Below, in pieces: positions 23,409 to 25,615 of a stretch of DNA of 25,615 bases (the stretch's first letter is position 1; each line of letters opens with the position of its first letter). A program made the translations under genes and the position numbers. This stretch comes from Bacteroidales bacterium (GTDB lineage: Bacteria > Bacteroidota > Bacteroidia > Bacteroidales > Bacteroidaceae), in the NCBI GenBank assembly GCA_004552195.1, contig SFPC01000041.1:1-25615 (forward strand), in the 5' to 3' direction. The notes under the pieces were generated by a model. That model had not been told where the DNA came from and ran no database searches. It saw only the letters and a list, made by a program, of their open reading frames with translations.

Positions 23409-23480
23409 TGTTCTAATTTCTTATGTTTTTGAATGTGAATGCAAAGGGAATAGCTTTCAACCTTGAACTTTAAAGCCGGG

Positions 23481-23511
23481 CAAATGTATAGCCATTCATT
23501 GAATTAAGCAA
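23481..23511 (-). promoter_or_regulatory. Bacteroidetes-type promoter of the DUF3467 gene
   Basis: On the minus strand TTG (complement of 23509-23511), 20 bp, TACATTTG (complement of 23481-23488) match the consensus. The predicted start is near 23474, about 66 nt before the ATG at 23408. Confidence 0.7.
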
Positions 23512-23593
23512 GGGGCTTGGGTAATATTTCCCTAAAATACATACGAAACACCAAAAAATACATCATAGTTTTCCTAAAAAAGAAAAACTGCAT

Positions 23594-23601
23594 TACCTTT
23601 G
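23594..23601 (+). promoter_or_regulatory. Likely -7 box of the OmpA-family gene
   Basis: TACCTTTG fits TAnnTTTG. A TTTT run stands about 21 bp upstream in an A-rich stretch. Predicted start near 23608, giving a leader of about 78 nt that is AT-rich, as for highly expressed outer-membrane protein genes. Confidence 0.65.
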
Positions 23602-23685
23602 CAGCGATTAGTTAATTGATATCTTTTTATTTATTTTTACAGGAAACGTCTATAAAGGGACTATTATTCATTAAACAAATCATTT

Positions 23686-24840
23686 ATGAGAAAACTTTTT
23701 ACCCTTTTGGCACTGGGTGCAACGGTACTCACAGCCAATGCGCAGAAGTCTGTTCAAGGTTCCAAATTTTTTGACAACTGGTCAGTAGGTGTGATGGGCG
23801 GAACCATTATCCCCGCAAAGAACAACGACATTCCCGATGATTTCCGTGCCACTTACGGTGTGGAACTGAGTAAGCAGATTACCCCCATCTGGGGCATGAC
23901 GGCACAAGTCATGGCTGCCAACAACGTAACCAAGAACCCCAAAAGTGCGAACATCATTGATGTTGCCACTGTTCACGCTTTAGGACGCATCAACCTGAAC
24001 AACCTCTTCGGTGGCTATAAGGGTGCTCCCCGCCCCTTTGAGGTAGACCTCTTCTTCGGCATGGGCTACGGCCGCAACTTCTACACCGGCAATAAGGGCG
24101 ATGATGACTACATCACGGCCAAAGGTGGTTTGAACCTGAACTTCAACTTGGGCGAAGAGAAGGCTTGGACCGTATCATTGCGTCCCGCCCTCGTAGTGGC
24201 TCAAGAGAACGTGGCAAGAAATCAGGGTGCTACCATGAAGCTGGGCAACAGCGATTTGGAACTTACTGCCGCCCTCGTTTACCACTTCAAGAACAAGAGC
24301 AATGACAAGCGCTACATGACGTTTATCCGTGCCTATGACCAGGCTGAGGTGGACGGACTGAACGCACAAATCAACGACCTCCGTGCCGAAGTGGAAAGCA
24401 AGAAGGCTGAAGTGGCTCGCGAAACCGCACAGGTACGCAGCTTACAGAACCAACTAAACGACTGCCGCAACCGTAAGCCGGTGGTAGAGAAGGAAGTTAT
24501 CACGAATAGCACTAAGTCGCTCGAACAAACCGTTACATTCCGCCAGGGCAAGAGCACGGTGGATGCTGCACAGCTGCCCAACGTGGAGCGCGTGGCCACT
24601 TTCCTCAAGAACCACAAAAATGCCACCGTCAACATCAAGGGTTATGCTTCTCCCGAAGGTAGCGCAGAAATCAACGCTCGCATTGCCAAGGAACGTGCCG
24701 AGGCTGTGAAGAAAATCCTCATTGAGAAGTACAACATCTCCGCTAAGCGCATCACTGCTGAGGGTCAGGGCGTTGGCAACATGTTCAGCGAACCGGATTG
24801 GAACCGCGTGAGCATCTGCACCATCGAAGAGGCTGAATAA
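23686..24840 (+). CDS. OmpA-family outer-membrane protein
   Basis: The 384-residue protein has a signal peptide (MRKLFTLLALGATVLTANAQ) and a beta-barrel-like N-terminal half with alternating residues (about 30-205, e.g. WGMTAQVMAANNVT and VDLFFGMGYGRNFYTG). A short coiled-coil linker follows (about 225-265, INDLRAEVESKKAEVARETA). The C-terminal OmpA/MotB peptidoglycan-binding domain (about 283-384) carries NIKGYASPEGSAEINARIAKERAEAVK and ITAEGQGVG. The conserved Asp and Arg positions for diaminopimelate binding appear as EINARIAKERA. Members are abundant structural proteins linking the outer membrane to the wall. It is monocistronic, with its own promoter and a strong terminator. Confidence 0.93.
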   Translation: MRKLFTLLALGATVLTANAQKSVQGSKFFDNWSVGVMGGTIIPAKNNDIPDDFRATYGVELSKQITPIWGMTAQVMAANNVTKNPKSANIIDVATVHALGRINLNNLFGGYKGAPRPFEVDLFFGMGYGRNFYTGNKGDDDYITAKGGLNLNFNLGEEKAWTVSLRPALVVAQENVARNQGATMKLGNSDLELTAALVYHFKNKSNDKRYMTFIRAYDQAEVDGLNAQINDLRAEVESKKAEVARETAQVRSLQNQLNDCRNRKPVVEKEVITNSTKSLEQTVTFRQGKSTVDAAQLPNVERVATFLKNHKNATVNIKGYASPEGSAEINARIAKERAEAVKKILIEKYNISAKRITAEGQGVGNMFSEPDWNRVSICTIEEAE

Positions 24841-24898
24841 TTCTGCCAAAGGATAAGGGCGACACGCCACACTGTCGTGTCCACTCCTATGATATAAA

Positions 24899-24941
24899 GC
24901 GCAGCTTTGGACTTTTACTTATCCAAAGCTGCGCCGTTTTT
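24899..24941 (+). terminator. Intrinsic terminator of the OmpA-family gene
   Basis: A perfect 13-bp stem, GCGCAGCTTTGGA (24899-24911) with TCCAAAGCTGCGC (24922-24934), is followed by CGTTTTT. It lies about 60 bp after the stop codon. Confidence 0.9.
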
Positions 24942-25525
24942 ACCAACACTAAAAACCGCAGGCTCATCCCCAGTGCCGCTGCACCGGCCGCAACGCATGC
25001 TGCAAAAAACACGCACCGGAATATATAACTCCGGCGGCCTGCCGCAAAAGCAACAAGCCGCCGGATATATCATATAATCAACTATGGCATTCTGCCTTAC
25101 TCGGAACAAAGCAACTCTCTGCCGCCGACAACAAACTGCTCATCCCGATGTTTGAAACCCGCCAACAGGGAAACTAAAATTTCGTTCCTTAGGATTTCTC
25201 GTTGCAAAAGTATTACATTTTCGACAAGTAAGAATGCTTTTTGTAATAAAATTGAAAGAAACGATAGAATTTTTATACTTCACAACCTATTTAAAGAGCA
25301 ATTTGCCAAGAATGGCGTGAAGTTAGGGAGGAAAGGCAGGAAAGAAAGAAGCGGAAACGAGCCCTTGTACGCATACACGGCAACCATTGCGGCCAAGCTA
25401 TGAAAAACGACCTGACAGAACAGCCAATCAGTTTTATTGTATCAGAGAACAACCGAAACAAGACGCAAGAAGGAGAAACAAGGCGGCCGAAGAGCAAAAG
25501 TGGGTGTTAACCAACAAATTATTAC
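24942..25525. other. Intergenic region with one hairpin, no convincing gene
   Basis: CCGGCGGC (25031-25038) pairs with GCCGCCGG (25057-25064), and flanking ATATAT words (25021-25026 and 25065-25070) may extend the stem. A minus-strand TACTTTTG (complement of 25205-25212) lacks a -33 partner. Short open frames here have no recognisable features. The region from 25150 on is AT-rich, then purine-rich. Confidence 0.5.
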
Positions 25526-25537
25526 TGTCCGGTAAAA
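25526..25537 (+). repeat. 12-bp motif TGTCCGGTAAAA, outward copy of one at the left end
   Basis: This is the exact complement of 149-160. Downstream of it an imperfect hairpin (AGGGCTGACAC 25558-25568 with GTATCAACCCT 25580-25590, two mismatches) precedes the promoter at 25597. The set looks like the edge of a repeated or mobile unit that continues beyond the window. Confidence 0.35.
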
Positions 25538-25596
25538 CTTTTGCTAAGAAAATAAATTAGGGCTGACACTTCTCACGAGGTATCAACCCTTTTGGT

Positions 25597-25604
25597 TATC
25601 TTTG
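25597..25604 (+). promoter_or_regulatory. Possible -7 box reading out of the window
   Basis: TATCTTTG matches TAnnTTTG exactly and points to the right, toward DNA not shown. No TTTG stands at about 20 bp upstream, so the call is tentative. Confidence 0.4.
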
Positions 25605-25615
25605 TTTTTGAGTAA

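Noticed and set aside
24915..25109. Minus-strand 64-codon Cys-rich frame
   Set aside because: It covers the OmpA terminator hairpin and the 25031-25064 hairpin, has no promoter pair, and its Cys residues form no recognisable motif.
25152..25403. Plus-strand 83-codon frame near the right end
   Set aside because: Composition is AT-rich then purine-rich, with no domain, promoter or start signal; likely chance.

Overview
The window looks like a chromosomal segment of an anaerobic member of the Bacteroidales (Bacteroides/Prevotella-like). The reasons are a one-chain pyruvate:ferredoxin oxidoreductase, a TonB receptor with a carboxypeptidase-regulatory-like N-terminal domain, a lipoprotein with an S-D-D signal after its lipid-bearing Cys, meso-diaminopimelate dehydrogenase, a DUF3467 protein, and several promoters of the Bacteroidetes type (TTG/TTTG, about 20 bp, then TAnnTTTG). 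No rRNA, tRNA, CRISPR array, phage gene or intact transposase was seen.

Layout: positions 1-270 hold REP-like palindromes and the presumed nifJ terminators. Two minus-strand genes follow: nifJ (296-3844) and an AAA_14-like ATPase whose Walker A and Walker B residues are both altered (4033-5217). A roughly 800-bp intergenic region (5218-6014) holds a divergent promoter, a promoter running straight into a hairpin, and a third promoter in front of a 37-codon gene.

Positions 6015-13071 are the centrepiece: a tightly packed, partly overlapping operon that looks like a RiPP (ribosomally made, modified peptide) pathway. It has a 37-residue candidate precursor ending in WCDHCSQGHPAPLD, a radical SAM/SPASM enzyme, a B12-binding radical SAM enzyme, a second SPASM enzyme with a possible recognition domain, a YcaO enzyme of the E. 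coli YcaO type carrying an extra C-terminal Cys cluster, and a third SPASM (PqqE-like) enzyme. That is four radical SAM proteins plus one YcaO on a single very short peptide. No exporter, double-glycine leader or dedicated protease is visible. An M42 aminopeptidase (13183-14241) follows after 111 bp and may or may not belong. I do not recognise this combination as a characterised pathway.

After it come diaminopimelate dehydrogenase (14271-15176), three 21-bp tandem repeats, and a 211-bp palindromic MITE-like element wedged between that gene and its terminator. Next are an unknown 84-residue protein (minus) and a YitT-family membrane protein (16197-17159). An outer-membrane set then follows: TonB receptor (17612-20380), beta-helix lipoprotein (20531-21958) and ACP5-like phosphatase (21999-22931). 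The window ends with DUF3467 (minus), a major OmpA-family porin-like protein (23686-24840) and about 670 bp with no gene. Outward-facing copies of a 12-bp motif lie near both ends (149-160 and 25526-25537), which suggests repeated or mobile DNA just beyond the window.
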